Origin: Geosiphon pyriformis
Taxonomy: Eukaryota > Glomeromycota > Glomeromycetes > Archaeosporales > Geosiphonaceae
DNA: 64,000 nt
NCBI GenBank assembly: GCA_016748015.1
Contig: JAAOMT010000429.1
Coordinates: forward strand, 353,626-417,625
Direction of reading: 5' to 3'
This document shows positions 36,086 through 50,668 of this stretch, in pieces (the first letter of the stretch is position 1; every line of letters starts with the position of its first letter). Below the pieces are notes generated by a model. It ran no database searches. It saw only the letters and a list, made by a program, of their open reading frames with translations, and was not told where the DNA came from. Position numbers and translations under genes: made by a program.

Positions 36086-39000
36086 AATATTCTATGGTAA
36101 TAATTCGAATTATTTATTATAAAATACTTGAAATTGACTCACGTATTTTAGATATATATATGATTGTAAGTAATTCATCAATTCTATCAACCTTTGATTA
36201 ATTAAAACTTAATTGATTTCTAAATTTTATTTCAAATACCAATTTTAACTAACAAGTATGGGCTAAAAACTTATTTGTATTTTCAAATAGCGAGGACTTT
36301 TGGTTTGAGTTCTTTTATATCCAATTTTTATATATTTAATGTATTTGAAGTTCAAGAAATTAAAGAACTTCTCTTTTCTTAGTAATCGTACACTTTTGAT
36401 TTTCTCTGATTGAAGATTTTCTCAAATTTATGTTCTGTACATCAATAATTTCTCGTTAAAGGAATCTTTTGATTCCCTTGAAAATAGGGCTAAAAGTTAT
36501 AGCCAGAGCAGATTAATCGTTTGCTGAAGGAATTTTTAGAGATGAAACTAGTTCGTCCATCATTTTATAATAAACGCGAAGGTTGCTTTAAATGGTTGTA
36601 ACATAAAATCGACAAGGTGTCGTCATTTGACAGATTTCTCATTTAGTCAAAAGTGAGTCCGCGAACGAATATTAAGACAAATTGCATCTAGACTGTGAGT
36701 TGAAAGTTCAGGACATGACGCAATATTTTTTGTAGAGTCTACTTTCATTGTTAGAAACGGGGAAAATTTCTCACTTATCAATTCTTTTATTGTTTTTAAT
36801 GAAATGATTCTCTCGAGTTTTCCCAATTTTAAAAATGAAATTTATAAAATGATAGCTCTTGCCATTAACGTCAGAGAATAGGGTTAGGGTTAGCTCCCAA
36901 GCTTAAATTGCTTTACAAGGAAAAATTTTAAATAAGGTTTTTAATTTTGTTTTTGTGATTTACTCTATATTTTATAAGGCCTCCGATTTTCTCCTAAAAA
37001 CAACAATACAGCTAAATAGTCTATATTTTGCCAATGGCCAAAAATTATTCCCAAGTTTGACGCTATAATACTTGCATCAATTATTTGATAATTTGAAAAA
37101 TGATAAGAAAGAGAAAAAGTATTACCTTATAAAGTTATAAGATTTCAAAATTTGGTTAAAAATTAATCTCTACATGGAGGCAGTTAAATATAATCCATTC
37201 GTTCGAATGTCCAATATATTAAATTTAAGCAGAGAATTTTGCATTTTAATTTTTGAAATGAGAAACTTTTTTGAATTTTACTAACCATATTGGATCTTTC
37301 TTGAAATGGGATGTTTCTCTTTATTTGAATTGTTCAAATTCAAAGAAACTAATTAAACCGCTATAAAATTTACTAAATTTGTTTATTTAAAATTAATTTA
37401 AGGTTGATTACAGGGTTGTCGCCTTGTTTAGATTTCAATAAGTCCAAAACACCCACCTCAAAAATTAGAATATTTAAAGTAGTGGTGTCAACTTAAGAAG
37501 TTAGCAATTCAATAAATATATTAGACAAAAAACAGATTTTTTCTGAGAAAAATATTTTTGGTTTTCTTCAAATTAGTCTCAAAATTTTTTCTAATATAAT
37601 TTTTATGATACAAAGGTATAGAAATTGTTTTTCAAAAAAAAGGATCAAAAATTAAAGTTCAGATAAATATTTTAAATTTTAAAAAGCTTTCTATTCCCAG
37701 TTTGAAGCATTGGTATTCTGAGTAGCAGTCAGATTATAAAAATTGTCTATTAAAAATATCTGAGATATTGAATACTTTTTTAATATTGTAACTCACAACA
37801 TTTTTAGCCTTCAAATATTAAAGTTCAGATTTTCATATAATAATAATTATTTAAAGCAATTTTCAAAAGTTTATTTGTATCAAAGCACCTATACTTTTAA
37901 GAAACACATTTTCGCTTAACTTATAACAAGAGAACCAGAAAATAAATAATTTTGTCAAACTTTTTTCCATTATATTAAGAAGTAAAATTTTGAATAAATG
38001 ACAAAAATGCATAAAAACTTAAGGAAATTTCCCAAATGAAACAGTTTTAATTAAAAAAAATTTTCAGGTGAAATCAAAAAGTGATATATTAAAGTTTTTA
38101 TGAAGCGAGAAATTGGCTCAAAATCAGCAAGGTTCAAGCAACAACTGAAATTATTATTCTAGCTAATATGATTAAAAAAGAAACTGACAAATTTTCCAAA
38201 ATAGATCCATAACTTTGGACTAAATTTTTAAAGCAATAATTTTCAAAACTTGATTTCAAAAATACCTAAATTAGGTTTGCAATAAGTTGTTCAAAATATG
38301 ATACAATACACTTGACTTTGAAACTTTAAAAGCTTTTCAAATAGAAAATTTAATAAAAGTATTAAAAAACAAGGTTTCTTAACAATCGATAAAAATGCAT
38401 CAGATTATCAAAATTTCAAATATTGAAATTGTTTCATTTTTAAAACTGCTTTTTTGTTTCTTTGGAATTAATTATATCAATAGCCAATATATAAGTAAAA
38501 TAATTAAAATTAAATACTACAAATTTTTAATATTCAATTATTTAATTATAACAGTAAATAAAGTAATTTTATAAATTTGTAAATTTTAAAATATTTTAAA
38601 TAAATTCTTATAAAATAATTCTAATCTGATTTTAAAATAAAATAAATTTATGCAAATTACACAATGCTATTTTGGCAGTATTTAAAAATTTTGATTTATC
38701 TTAATACAAAGATAACATATAAAAATAATGGTTAAATATTGAATAGAAAAAACACCATAAAAACTGTTGTTATAACAAAAAATTAAATGTAAATGTGAAT
38801 CAAAATAAGAAATTTTTTAAAATTTTAAGAAAATAAATAGCAAATAAATTAACCAGCTTAATAAAAAACAACTATAAAATATTTTGTTTTAAGTACACTA
38901 AAAAATATTTAGATAATAAACTAAAAATTGCGGTTTTATATAACTTAAAAAAATATGTTTATAATTTGTATAATGTTATATTATTCATTAAATCCACCTT

Positions 39001-39594
39001 ATGCTTTTTTTACACATAAACCATCATATATTATTTATACTAATATAAAATTGAAAATAATTAATAAATATTAAAATATTTGGCAATTATTTGTTGACAC
39101 TTTTTATACAATCTAATTACAATATATTATAAAATGAAATAGTTAATATTTTTAAGTTATACAAATTATTGGCTAAAGTGCTCGTTTTTAAAACTGGTAT
39201 GACAAAACTTCAAATATGTTTAAAGTAGATTATAAAATATTTGCAATTTACGTTTTGGACATTGAATTTTGCAAAACTTAAAAAATGTGTTAACTAGTTT
39301 AAGTAACTAATTATATTCATACCAAAAAAAAATTTCGGTAAACTCAAAGTGCTTTTTGTTTCTTAAATTTTTAAATATTATGAATAAAAATGACCGATTT
39401 CTGTTTAAATGCTAAACGTTTGAATCAAATTATCGTTAATTAAACTACTTGAATTTAATAATCGTATTCAATATTATTTCCTGATCAAATAAATAATTTT
39501 TTGCAGTAAATTAATATCGTTTTCAGTTTTTGAAATTTCAAATTTTTGTGCACAGTAAATACAAAATTATTTATAATATTTTGTTTTTGTTCTT
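36086..39594. other. Intergenic region, no gene recognised
   Basis: Only short open frames are present. There is a lone pair of TTAGGG units near 36.88 kb, too short to mean anything. After about 38.4 kb the sequence becomes extremely AT-rich. Confidence 0.5.
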
Positions 39595-41160
39595 GTTCAA
39601 TTTTGTCAAGATTGTCGACTTAGAGCTGAATTACTGCTTTTTCAAACAGGTTATGACTTTAGTGATGATGAAAGTTCAGAAGCAACTAATAAATGACACG
39701 CAACCAGTTGGACAAAGGAATATATATATTTAGAAATCTCCGCAAAAGCACTAAAAACGAGTTTGAGCTCTCAATTTAAGTAAATAATATATATGTCTTA
39801 AATAAAAAGTAAATTTTATTTTCAATCGTTCAAACTTCCTCACTAATTTTTCCTAAACGTTTCTGAAAAGATCTCTCGTTGAAATATAAATATTCTTCCT
39901 TGCAAATTTATATCAAGTTTAGATACCTGTGTATTTCATTAATATTGTTTTATCTAAGAGTGTTCATGAATTATAGCGTTTCTTTGAAACTGGTCAAAAA
40001 CTACATTAAGACTTTTGTATCAACTAGTAAACATATTAAAAGTGAATGAATTTTTTTAAACTGAATTATTATAGTTATTAATTTTTTAAAAATTTAATTA
40101 TTATGACCATTTTATTCAAAAAAAAAGGCTTAGTTCCTACTGCCTAATGGTAAAAATTGAAATAAATCAAAATATTTCCAAATTGGCCATATAATCTTTA
40201 CGCAATTAAGTAATAAGTTATTATAGGAAAATAATAGGACTACAAAAAATTATTATTACCAATTTTGGTGGAAATTCTTTTTTTAATTCAAATGCCTTTT
40301 AAAATTTATAAAAATTTCAACATAAAATCAAACCCTATTAATAATTAGCTCTGTTTTTCAAGAGGAAACAGCCTCTGATCTTCATAAGAAAGGGAATCTT
40401 GAGTTATACATTTTAACTCGGAAATATCTACTTATGAGAAAAAAAATATTTTATATAGACTCATTGGGCTTAAACGCTTTGATGTCAGCTTAGTCAATCA
40501 TTCTGTCTTTATTAAAGAGAATACAGATAAGAAATCTAATCATAAAAATGGAATTGATTTTATTGGGCTGTTGTAAAAATTTCTTCGGAGAATAAACAGA
40601 AGAATTGAGTATAGCCAAAAGAATTGAGTATATCAAGCTGCCTAAATGTTCTATCCAATTTTATTTGTATTCACATTTAAAACCAAAACATAATTCTCCA
40701 AAAATAATTTATTTACTTAATTTAAAGCATATTCAGTTAAATTTTTTATTAACCAAATTAGACTCTTTTTGATTTTAATATGTTAAATAAGTATAAAATA
40801 CCACATTTTATTAAGATTTTAAGTTAATATTATAAGATTCTAAATTTTAAATTCATTAAAAGATATAATTTCTCTTTCAAAGTCAACTCTACATAAAATA
40901 TAAAATGTTTACTTCATCATAAATTTTTTAATTGATTAGAAAATTTCCAAATTTTATTATTATCAATCCAAGAATTTTTAATTTAGAATCATATATTTAT
41001 AAAAAGAAATTAATGGTTTAAAAATATAAAACTTGTATTTTTAAAAAGATTAATATTTCTAATTAAAAATTTGTTTCTTTTAAAAAGAGAGACTTATATT
41101 TATAAAATAATTTTATTAAAATATATTCTTTTAATTTTTCTTATCAAAACTCAAGATTAA
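39595..41160. repeat. Inverted-duplication segment, right arm part 2
   Basis: The reverse complement of about 28000-29445. It begins inside a copy of the kinase gene's last exon ('attttgtcaagattgtcg' at about 39600, read on the + strand) and runs through the copied 3' flank. The copied exon piece encodes the Cys pair C-Q-D-C and part of the acidic end, then breaks. No kinase domain precedes it. Confidence 0.85.
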
Positions 41161-41402
41161 TTTACAAATACAACAACTTAAACTGAATTTAATTAAAATT
41201 TATTTGGTATGGGTTCATTATAATTTTCACTTACATGAGAAAAAATACCATTTATAATACATTTATATTTATAATATATCCATAAAAATATATTAAACAT
41301 ATTGAAATGAATTTAATACAATTTATTACTAATGTAATTTATGAAAAGACGTTTATAATTAATAGTAAAATAAGTAAATGTTAAATAACCATAAAATTTT
41401 GT

Positions 41403-43011
41403 CTATGGTAATTTCTTAGCTTCAGGCAAATAGACTAATTCTTTAAAAAGTAAAGTGAATTGAATTAAACTTTTAATATATTTTATGATAATTAAATCAA
41501 TGAATTAATCGATATAAAAAAATAGATAAACTAACCTTTAGAAAATTCAACCATCTGTGCAGTTAAAAGACGACTTGTATAAACTGCTTCTGGATGAATG
41601 GGAATTGGCGTTGTGGTTGTTGTTGTTGTTGTTGTTGTCGTTGTTTCCAAGTTGTTCTCTAACATTTCTTTCACGTATATATCTGATTCAATAACCTCTG
41701 AATTATAATAATGAATTTTAATCAACTTCTCATGAATTTCTTCGGCAGTAGGACGATTCAGTGGATTAACATCCCAACACTTTATAATTATTTCGGCAAT
41801 TGAAGGTGGAATAAGTGGGAAGGTAATCTTAGGTCTTTGACTATTTAAAATAGCCATTATAAGAATATGATCATGAGAACGATCATGAAAAGGAGGCTTT
41901 CCTGTTGCTAATTCCCATAATAACATGGAAAAACTATAAATATCACCAGCTGAAGTAAACTTTTCTCCTCTTAAAACTTCTGGTGGAATATATGGAATCA
42001 CTCCATATATCTTTTTTTCCTCTGTTGTTGTTGCTTCATTATTGTTTACTGATTGACATAATCCGAGGTCTCCAATTATAGCAATTGACGTGCCTAATTG
42101 TAGGATGTTCCCTGAGTGTAGATCACGATGAACAAAACCACAAGAATGAATTCGTGAAAGTCCCCCAGCTATATCCAGTGCGATGTCTAATTTATCTTCC
42201 CAACTCGTAGAATGAAAATTTGTTGATAAATATTTTCGCATGTCTCCTTCTGGGGCAAACTGCATTACAATTCCATAGTCGAGTGTTTCAGCATTTTGGG
42301 TAAGCCCATAAATTGCAGGGATATTTCTCAAATGTCCACCCTTCTCAATAAATATAGCTCTTTGAATATTTAACTATTAAGACAGTGTAAAAAAGTAAAT
42401 AGATAATATAGATAAATGATAGATAATATAGATAAATAATGAATAAAATATATATAGTGGATTAATAATAGATAAATATGAATTAATTGAAAATGATTAA
42501 ATACAAATATAAATGATAATACTTTGGTTACCTCTTTAAACACTTCTGAACTGTTCTTTGACATAAATTTTATTGCTACTTTCATCCCTTTTACATTCCT
42601 TTTATATTCCATTGAACCACCATGTTTTATACTCCAGTCATAAATTAATCCATCAATTAGGATTGCTTTATATATTATACCAAACCCTCCTCTACCAATC
42701 TCCTTGATATTCGACAAACGCTCCCATGGAATCCATTCATAGTAACTAACTTTACCATTCAAATAATCATTTTCATTATTAGGTGGAATATATATTGGAT
42801 TCTTAATTATTTCATTAACTACTTTATTGCCGCTTGAAAAGTTGCGATAAAGTTTTTTAACAAATATGAAATGGCATGCACGACAATAATTATTATCATT
42901 ATTTTTAATACTCTCTTGACACCATTTACATTTTTTGCAATTATGAGCGTATGGACGATGGCATTTAACATAAGATTCAGATTGGGTTTTTTTAGTTTGA
43001 AAATTGCCCAT
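41403..43011 (-). CDS. TKL-type kinase, likely N-myristoylated
   Basis: Exon 1 is 43011-42532 and exon 2 begins at 42373. Read straight through, exon 2 stops at 41531 (440 residues). A donor just before that stop (g|gttagt, the same place and phase as in the two other kinases) can join a small exon at 41440-41403, ending E-A-K-K-L-P. The protein starts M-G-N-F-Q-T-K-K, matching the N-myristoylation pattern (Gly2, Thr6, basic 7-8), so membrane attachment is likely. Cys25, 28, 31, 43 and 46 form a zinc-binding cluster. Kinase motifs are complete: G-R-G-G-F-G at 106-111, V-A-I-K with Lys148, H-R-D with Asp244, D-L-G at 262-264 and Y-I-P-P-E-V. A run of twelve Thr (ACA/ACC/ACG codons) lies near the C-terminus. 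This is probably an active Ser/Thr kinase of a lineage-expanded family. Its substrates are unknown. Confidence 0.85.
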
Positions 43012-43019
43012 AGTGAATA

Positions 43020-44700
43020 AAAAGTTAATAGGTTATTATTCGAAGAGGGTTTTTTTAAAGCTTTATTTGATAGTACATTTAGAAAGGTAGAATTGGTATT
43101 TATGCTGTTTTTCTATGTTAACATAGTTTGAAGATGTCATTATTCATTAAACTATTATTCGTTACAAAATAAGTTTAATTATGAATAAATTTAGGTAACT
43201 ATAGTACATACACAAAGACACTAAACAAAATTTTCCCTAAATGAGCTATTCACAACAAAAACAACAACCAATAATAAAACTAATTAATTGTGACATTATG
43301 TGAAGCATAAAAAATGATTATGAAACCTATCATTACTCCTTGCATAAACTTTATTTCATAATTTTAAAACAGTATAATTATTTCGGGCTTCTTAAATATC
43401 AAAAAGCCTCATTTTTCAAAATAAAATATTAGGTATTTTATTAATATAGTTATTTTTAGTTTGTCTAACACCAAATCAGAAAAGTTTTATTAAGGGCCCC
43501 TTTTAGTTTCTTGTTTTTATTAGCCCTCGGGTTCTTTTTAAAACTAAATTTGAATGCTTCAATCGATCATTAATTATCCGATTAAGGTATTCCAAAAGAA
43601 ATTCTCCTAGGAATCAGTATGTTTTTATAGTTAAAAAAATACCTTTCAAAATTTATTAAAAAATAACATGTTAATTATCCAATTATAAGATTCTTTAATT
43701 ATTGATTCATTTTTTTCAATTTAGTAATTTAATGTGTATAAATTTGTTTGATTTAATTAATTTACAATAATTATGCCTTATTTAAATTTATTAAAAAATA
43801 TTCAAGTTATTATCAATGATATTTAAATATTATTATTCAAAAATAAAATAAACTTGGTGATTATATTAATATATTAATATATTATTCTTTTAAAAATAAC
43901 AATAAGATTTTTTATATTAATCTAATTTTATTTTTTTAAATTACATTTAAAATTCTGTATAAACATAACACTATTATTTTCAAAAAATTATATTATTGAT
44001 TAATTAAATCAAAAGATTTTTTAAATCCATCATTTGCTTTTTTTAAAAATTATTAATTGATATTTCTTATAATTTTATATTAAAAGCTTTTATTTATTTG
44101 AAATTAAAATCTATAAAAAATTTTATTTTTATTTTCTAAATTATTTTATTCTTTCTCCAATATTAATTTAAAATATTAACATATTATTTTTATATAAAAA
44201 AAACTTGACATATGCCTGATATTTCAATCATCTCTTCACCAATTGTTTATGAATTTTGTATAAAAAGTTTGAATGATCATTATTAGAATTTTAGTTTGAT
44301 CTTTTCTATTGTTACTTTGGGTTTAAGTTCTAATTTCTATTTTATATTGCAAACAGCAAGATAATGAAGCTTTTTGTATTTATTTCATCCATTAATAATG
44401 TTTTAGGAATAAAAATCGATAATACAATTTATAAGCGCTATTTTAAGTTATAAATTTGAATGATGATTTCCTTAACGGAAAAATATGAGTAAAATTAATT
44501 TCATTAATGGAATATTAAATTCGGGGCTAAAAGCTAATAATAGTGTAAATAACAAATAATAAATAGTTTTCGGTTAGAGAATTTGATTTTATCCAATTAT
44601 TTTTGTAACCTTTAATTAATCTACTTTCGGCGGATACCAATAATCTTTAGAAAATTTACCTATTATTAACTTTTTTGTAAATTAGTCTTTCTTTTTTTTC
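43020..44700. other. AT-rich intergenic region
   Basis: The first 200 bases upstream of the kinase start may hold its promoter, but no motif stands out. The rest is AT-rich with no recognised gene. Confidence 0.5.
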
Positions 44701-44704
44701 TTGA

Positions 44705-44890
44705 CACAAAATTTTTATAATAATTTTTAAATTATTGTATTTTTACTGGTTGTAATTATTTTTAAATGATTTTTTAAGTGATTTTAAATCTAATCTATTT
44801 TAAAAGTAGATTGTTTTAATTTTCAATTTTCAATTTTATAATGTAAATATTTTTGACACAATACTAGTAAATTGCAATATAAGATTAAAG
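44705..44890. repeat. Inverted-duplication segment, right arm part 1
   Basis: The reverse complement of 27540-27745. Between this piece and the arm at 39595-41160 lie about 3.5 kb, including the third kinase, that have no counterpart between the two left-arm pieces. Confidence 0.75.
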
Positions 44891-45870
44891 TATTTAATAA
44901 AAAATTAAAACTTTTATGTAAAAAATAATTTAAGTTTTTTTTTGCATTACTTATTGATCTTTTTTTTCTAAGATTAATTTATTAATAATAAATATAAAAA
45001 CAAGACATTAAACACTGATTAATAATATTTTTGTTATATAAACAATTTATGATTAAACCATTTTAATCAAAAATATTAATTGTTATTTTAATATACAATA
45101 TTTTGAACATGGTATTTTTATAATTATAATTAAAGTAGAAAATTTGTAATTTCTTTATTTTTTAAAGTATTTAATAATATTTTTACTAATATAATATTTG
45201 ATAACAATTTATTAAAATGTTAAAAAATATTTTTTTGGTGTTTTTAATCTTAATTTTAATGTTTAAAGCCAGTTTTTTTTTATAAAAAATAAAGCTTTGA
45301 TTTTTTTTGGTTTTTTTGCCAGTTTTATTTATATTAATTATAATATTTAGCTTTATTATGATTATAAATAATAAAAATTTAATTTGGATTAGTTTTTAAC
45401 TAATTATTAGTGGTTTTAAAAACAAAAAAATTATGTTTTTACATATTATTTTGTTCAATTAGTTTATTAAGTTATTTAATTTTAAAAATTATTTATCAGT
45501 TTTTAAAAATTTTCAAAATAAATAATTTTTATTTTAGTATTTAATGTTTTTTAAGATTAATTGGCTTATTTTAAAACTGGTTTCTAATTAATATATGGTT
45601 TTATTAATTTAAAATTTGTTTTTAAAAATAATATTAAGTTTTTTATATGGAATTTTTTTTAAATATTGTTATTTAAATTAAATTTGTTATTTTATTTATT
45701 TTTTTATTTTTAAATTTATTAAATCTTTAATAGTTTTTGAGTTTACATTTTTTTTTGTTGTTATAATTTTGTAAAATGTGTTTAAAAATGTTTAAATTGC
45801 TAATAATAAAAATATTTTTAGTTTTTTTTAACAAATATTTCTTAAAATTTATTGGTATTTGACAATATAT
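44891..45870. other. AT-rich flank of the retrotransposon
   Basis: No gene recognised. Long T and A runs. It ends at the target-site copy ATAT just before the 5' LTR. Confidence 0.5.
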
Positions 45871-46599
45871 TATTATGATTAAAAATTATAGTTTTTATTA
45901 ATTATTACATGTATTAGCCATTAATGTCACATAATTAATCACTTTATTTTTAAATAGTAATTATTAACTTAATTAATGACCTGATTATTAATCTAATTAA
46001 TAATCTGATTATTAACTTTATTATTAACCTGATTATATATCTGATTATTGATTTAATCATTGACCATTTTCAATAACTATATAAGCAATAAGTTTTTTAA
46101 TTATAATAGTATCAATAATCAAAGTAACAAAATAAAACTCACTATCAATTACTTCTTTTTATATTGCTAATTTTTTTTTTTACCTTCAAGTATCTAAACA
46201 TCTTAGGATAAAAGATTACTTATTAGCATTTACATATCTTATTTTTTTTTTGATTTGTATTTATTAAAATTAGTTTAAAAAGCAATTGCTTGCTTTTGTA
46301 ATTTATTGAATAAAAAAATAATTAAAAAGCATGATAATACTTATTATTAATTCTAAAAATTGCTAAATGAAACATAAAATAATAGTAGTAGTGTTATTTT
46401 ATTGACAATTATAGATTATTCTTCTACTTTTAGATTCAGAAAATATTCACAATTGTGATTTTTATGAGACTAATTACACATATTAAATTTTTACTTATTT
46501 AATTTGTTCTTTTATTGTAATTTTTTTTTGATTAATTTTATTATCTTATAATTTTGTTTTCTCTTGCTATTTATTAGCTTATTATTCTAATCTGTAATA
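45871..46599 (+). repeat. 5' LTR
   Basis: A direct-repeat partner of 53668-54394. It contains a run of degenerate ~12-base units of the type 'gattattaatct'. Differences from the 3' LTR are mostly C/T or G/A. Confidence 0.85.
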
Positions 46600-49500
46600 T
46601 AAAAGTAGTGCTTTCTGTGAGATTATCAAAATTCACTTGTTTTTTATTGTATAAATAATTATTTATACTTGCTACAATAATTAAAAAAATACTTTATAGT
46701 ACACAACAGAAATAATCTAGATTTTATTAAACTCAATTTTCTGCTCTTTTGTTTGAGCTGCTTTTCTATTGAAAAACAATCCAGTAGACAATTTTAAAAT
46801 TTTTGGAACTGGTTTTTAAATGAATATTTAGCTAAAATCTATACAGCCTATACAATCTATTTCTTTGATTAAGCTTACTTTAAAAAAACTTTTAAAAAAA
46901 AACAACAATATTAATTAGCTTTTATACTCAATAATTTTTTCTTAAGTAAATCAAACTATTTTACACAAATAGCTACTCTTAAACCAATGGCTGCTAACTT
47001 CATGCAAACAAATATTTTGGCTACTCTTTAAAATATACAAACTGCTTTAAAGTAAAAAAACAACACCTTACTATTATTATTTAGAGGTAATATTTAAGAC
47101 CTAATTAAATAATTAGATAATTTTAAAAAAATAGTTACAACCAACTAATATAATACTGAATACAAATTCCAAATTATTGGTGGCTATTTTCAAAGTTTTT
47201 CTGCCACCTGGTTCTTACAAAAAATTAATGTTGATGCTCACTAAAAAATTATCAAATAGACACTAATAAATACTGGAAAAAAAACACTTCCTTTACTACT
47301 TGGTTTAAAAACAAATTTAAAATTCACATCTTGATTTCTAAATAGCATATAAAACTAGAAAAAAAACTCAAAGTTTTAGTAAAGTTGTAACTGAATATAT
47401 GAAAACAATAAAAAAGCTTATCAAATGAATAAATTTTAGAAAAAATTAAACTGAAGAACAAAAAATTTATTTCTTTACAAAATAATTAAGAACCAACTTA
47501 TTTTATGTTCTGTGGTTTTTTTTGGTTTTAAAAAATAATTTTATAATAGATATGGCCATTAAACTTGGGCAAAAGATTAAAGACAATCAAAAAATACATT
47601 TGAAATCTACTTTTCCAGTTTTTGCTTCTGCTCTTATTTTGACTTCTGCTTCTTAAATGACTGCTATCTCTTTTGCCTTGCTAACAATAACAATATTACT
47701 TTTCTAATTTCCAAAGCCTAAGTGATTGGCTATTTTATTAACTTGATTCTAAACAGTAGATTATCTGTAAGTATTATTGTCAAACATTTTATAAAAGCCA
47801 TTAGTAGAAAAATTAATAAACTCTTAACAAGACTTATAAATAATATACACAGTAACAAAAAAAAAGACTTGATATTACCAAAGCTGTTTTTGTTTGCATT
47901 AATGGCATTAGCATTAAAACTAACATAGAAGTATTTAAAGCCAATAAATATACTATAATTATTAATAATGAATAACTTAAGAAAGCCAAAGTCTTACTTG
48001 ATTATGAACTGTGTAAATTAACCATCAAATGTGATAAAAAGCCCATTATAGTTAAATGTTATTATTAAACAACTTCTTCAGTACTCAAGCAAAGTCCAAA
48101 AAAAAAACAATCAGATAAATTAAATAATAAAAAAACCAATAAAAACAAATAAAAAAAAACTATTAAACTTGTCTACACTATTTTTACCAGCAATAACAAA
48201 TTCCTAAACAATATTAAAGCTAACAAAAAAGAAATTATTGTAAATAGTAAGCTAATCTGTTAGTTTTACTATAATATTTTTAAAAGAATTTTTGATAAAA
48301 AGCCTGACAAAAAAGCCAAATATAATTATTGGTAACATAGTTTTTGTATTTAATACTGGTATAATAAACTATTGTATTCTCTCAATAATAAATACATGTT
48401 CTGTTTAATTTACTACAAATATTGAAAACTTATTAGCTTGATATTTAAAGAAAAAATAAAAAAAATACAGAAGTTTTTTGAAAGTAAACTACCAAAAATA
48501 CAGTCATTAATAATAGAACAAAGAAAATTTTTTCTTAAAAAAAAAAATAGATATTAAAAACTTGTTTTATCTATTTGAAGTCTTATTAATCTAATTATTA
48601 TAATAATAAGTTTATTAAGAAAAAAATAAACTGAATAAAAAATCTTAAATTCATACAAAAAACCAAAAATAAATAGGCATTTCCAGTTGTAGTAATATTC
48701 AGAAAAAGTAGAACCCTATGCTTTTGTGTCAAATACTATTAATTAAATGCTATTATTAAAAGAGATATATATCTACTTCCCAAAATTAATGCAATCTTAG
48801 ATCAATTTAATAGTGTTGCTTTCTTTTTAATTATCAATTTAACTATTGAATTCTGGTAAATAAAAATAAATTTAGAAAACAGAAAAAAACTGCCTTTATT
48901 ATCAAATATAATACTTATAAATTTACAATTATTTCTTTTGGTTTTATCAATACTTCTCTTATTTTTCAACATTTAATGAACAAAATATTTAAATTAATAA
49001 AAAAAAACTTTGTTCTAATCTATTTAAACATAATAATATATTCAAAAACCTGAAATAAATATTTTAAACATTTACAAAAGATTTTTAATTTCCTTAGAAA
49101 TATTGACTTCAAGATCAATCTAATTAAATATTTTTTTGGATGACAATCTACTCAGTTTTTTGGTTATCTTATTATAAAAAATAAAATTTTCTTTAATTCA
49201 AAATATTAAACAATTAATAAACATTCATAAATTATGCTTTTTTCTTGGTTTGGTATCTTATTATCAAAAGTTTGTCAAAAATTTTTCCAAAATTGTTTTT
49301 TTTCTTAATTAACTACTTAAAAAAACTGTCAATTATTATTAAAATATATATTAACAAAAAGTTTTTAAAACTCTAAAAAAAAACTAGTTATTAAACCAAT
49401 TCTTATGCAATTTAATTTGAATCAACTTTTTATTTTCTACATTAATACATCTGGCTTTGAACTTGGTGTTGTTTTTTTCTAAAAAAATAAAAATAACAAA

Positions 49501-49697
49501 GAACATATTATAGTTTATATCAACCAATTACTTTTTTTAGCAGAACAAAACTACTCAATTATTAAACAAAAATATTTAGTAATAGTATAGTGTTACCTGA
49601 ATAAAAAAATTAATTCAAAGTTATAAAAAAAACATGACTAAAAATGTAATGACATAAAATAACACAGAATAACGTAAAAAAATACAGAATAATATAT

Positions 49698-49817
49698 AAT
49701 AATATAGAATAACATGTTATAACATAGTATAATGTGTAATAATATAGAATAACATGTTATAATATAGTATAATGAGTAATAATATAAGATAATGTGTTAT
49801 AACATAGTATAACTAGC
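49698..49817. repeat. 40-bp minisatellite, three copies
   Basis: Three adjacent 40-base units starting aataatatagaataacatg, each built from four similar 10-base blocks, with a partial unit on either side. The units differ mostly by transitions. It lies inside the insertion that splits pol. Confidence 0.8.
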
Positions 49818-50668
49818 AATAACATAGAAAAACAAAGCAATAACAGAAATAACAAAGCAATCAAAAACAATTTTGTAGAACAAAAAGAATGTATAAAAAT
49901 AAATAGCTATAGAAGTTAAAAAGACATCCAAAGAAAAAATTAGACTTTCAGAGTCAATTAGACTCATAAGTCATAATTATTAAATACTTCTTTTTTCAAG
50001 AATAGTTGCTATCAACCAAAATTGAATTATATCAATAAAATATCTCTTTAATTCTTCAAATCTATGTTATTATTTACTACTTAACTTGCTGGTACAATAG
50101 CTCTTAATTATGACTATTAATAGAACATTTATTTCTTATTTTATTTTCTTTATTTTTTTATTTTTTTTTTATTTTATTTTATTTTTTTTATTTTTCTTAT
50201 GGAATAACAACATAAGAATATTAACTGTCTGGAAATAGACTTTGTGATAGCCTGATAAAAAAGGGAAGCTCTCTCTAAGTTTTAGATATTAACACTATTT
50301 TAATAACTTATCAGAAGAGCAAAAAAACAACACCAGATCCTAACAATTGCACTTATTAGCTCAAAGAAGATAGCTCATATTTATAAGAAGTTGCAATCAG
50401 CAAAAGCCAAACTTCTGTGTCTTATAACCAAAAAACTTAATAAGTAAATTCACAACCAGTAAATAAGATCTTCAGAAATTGATAATTAAAACTAAGTCAA
50501 CAGAACTACACAAAAACATATATTACTGATAATTGAAAGCACTAAATGTTACCATTTTCCTATCCCATCAAGTTTACTCATAACAATAGACTACTAATTA
50601 TTAAGATAAATATTTTTTTGGTGTCAAATTTTTGGTATTAACAGATTATTAAGCCTTGGTTTGGCTGC

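Noticed and set aside
36878..36896. Two TTAGGG units as an interstitial telomere
   Set aside because: Only two units, in ordinary AT-rich DNA, well within chance expectation.
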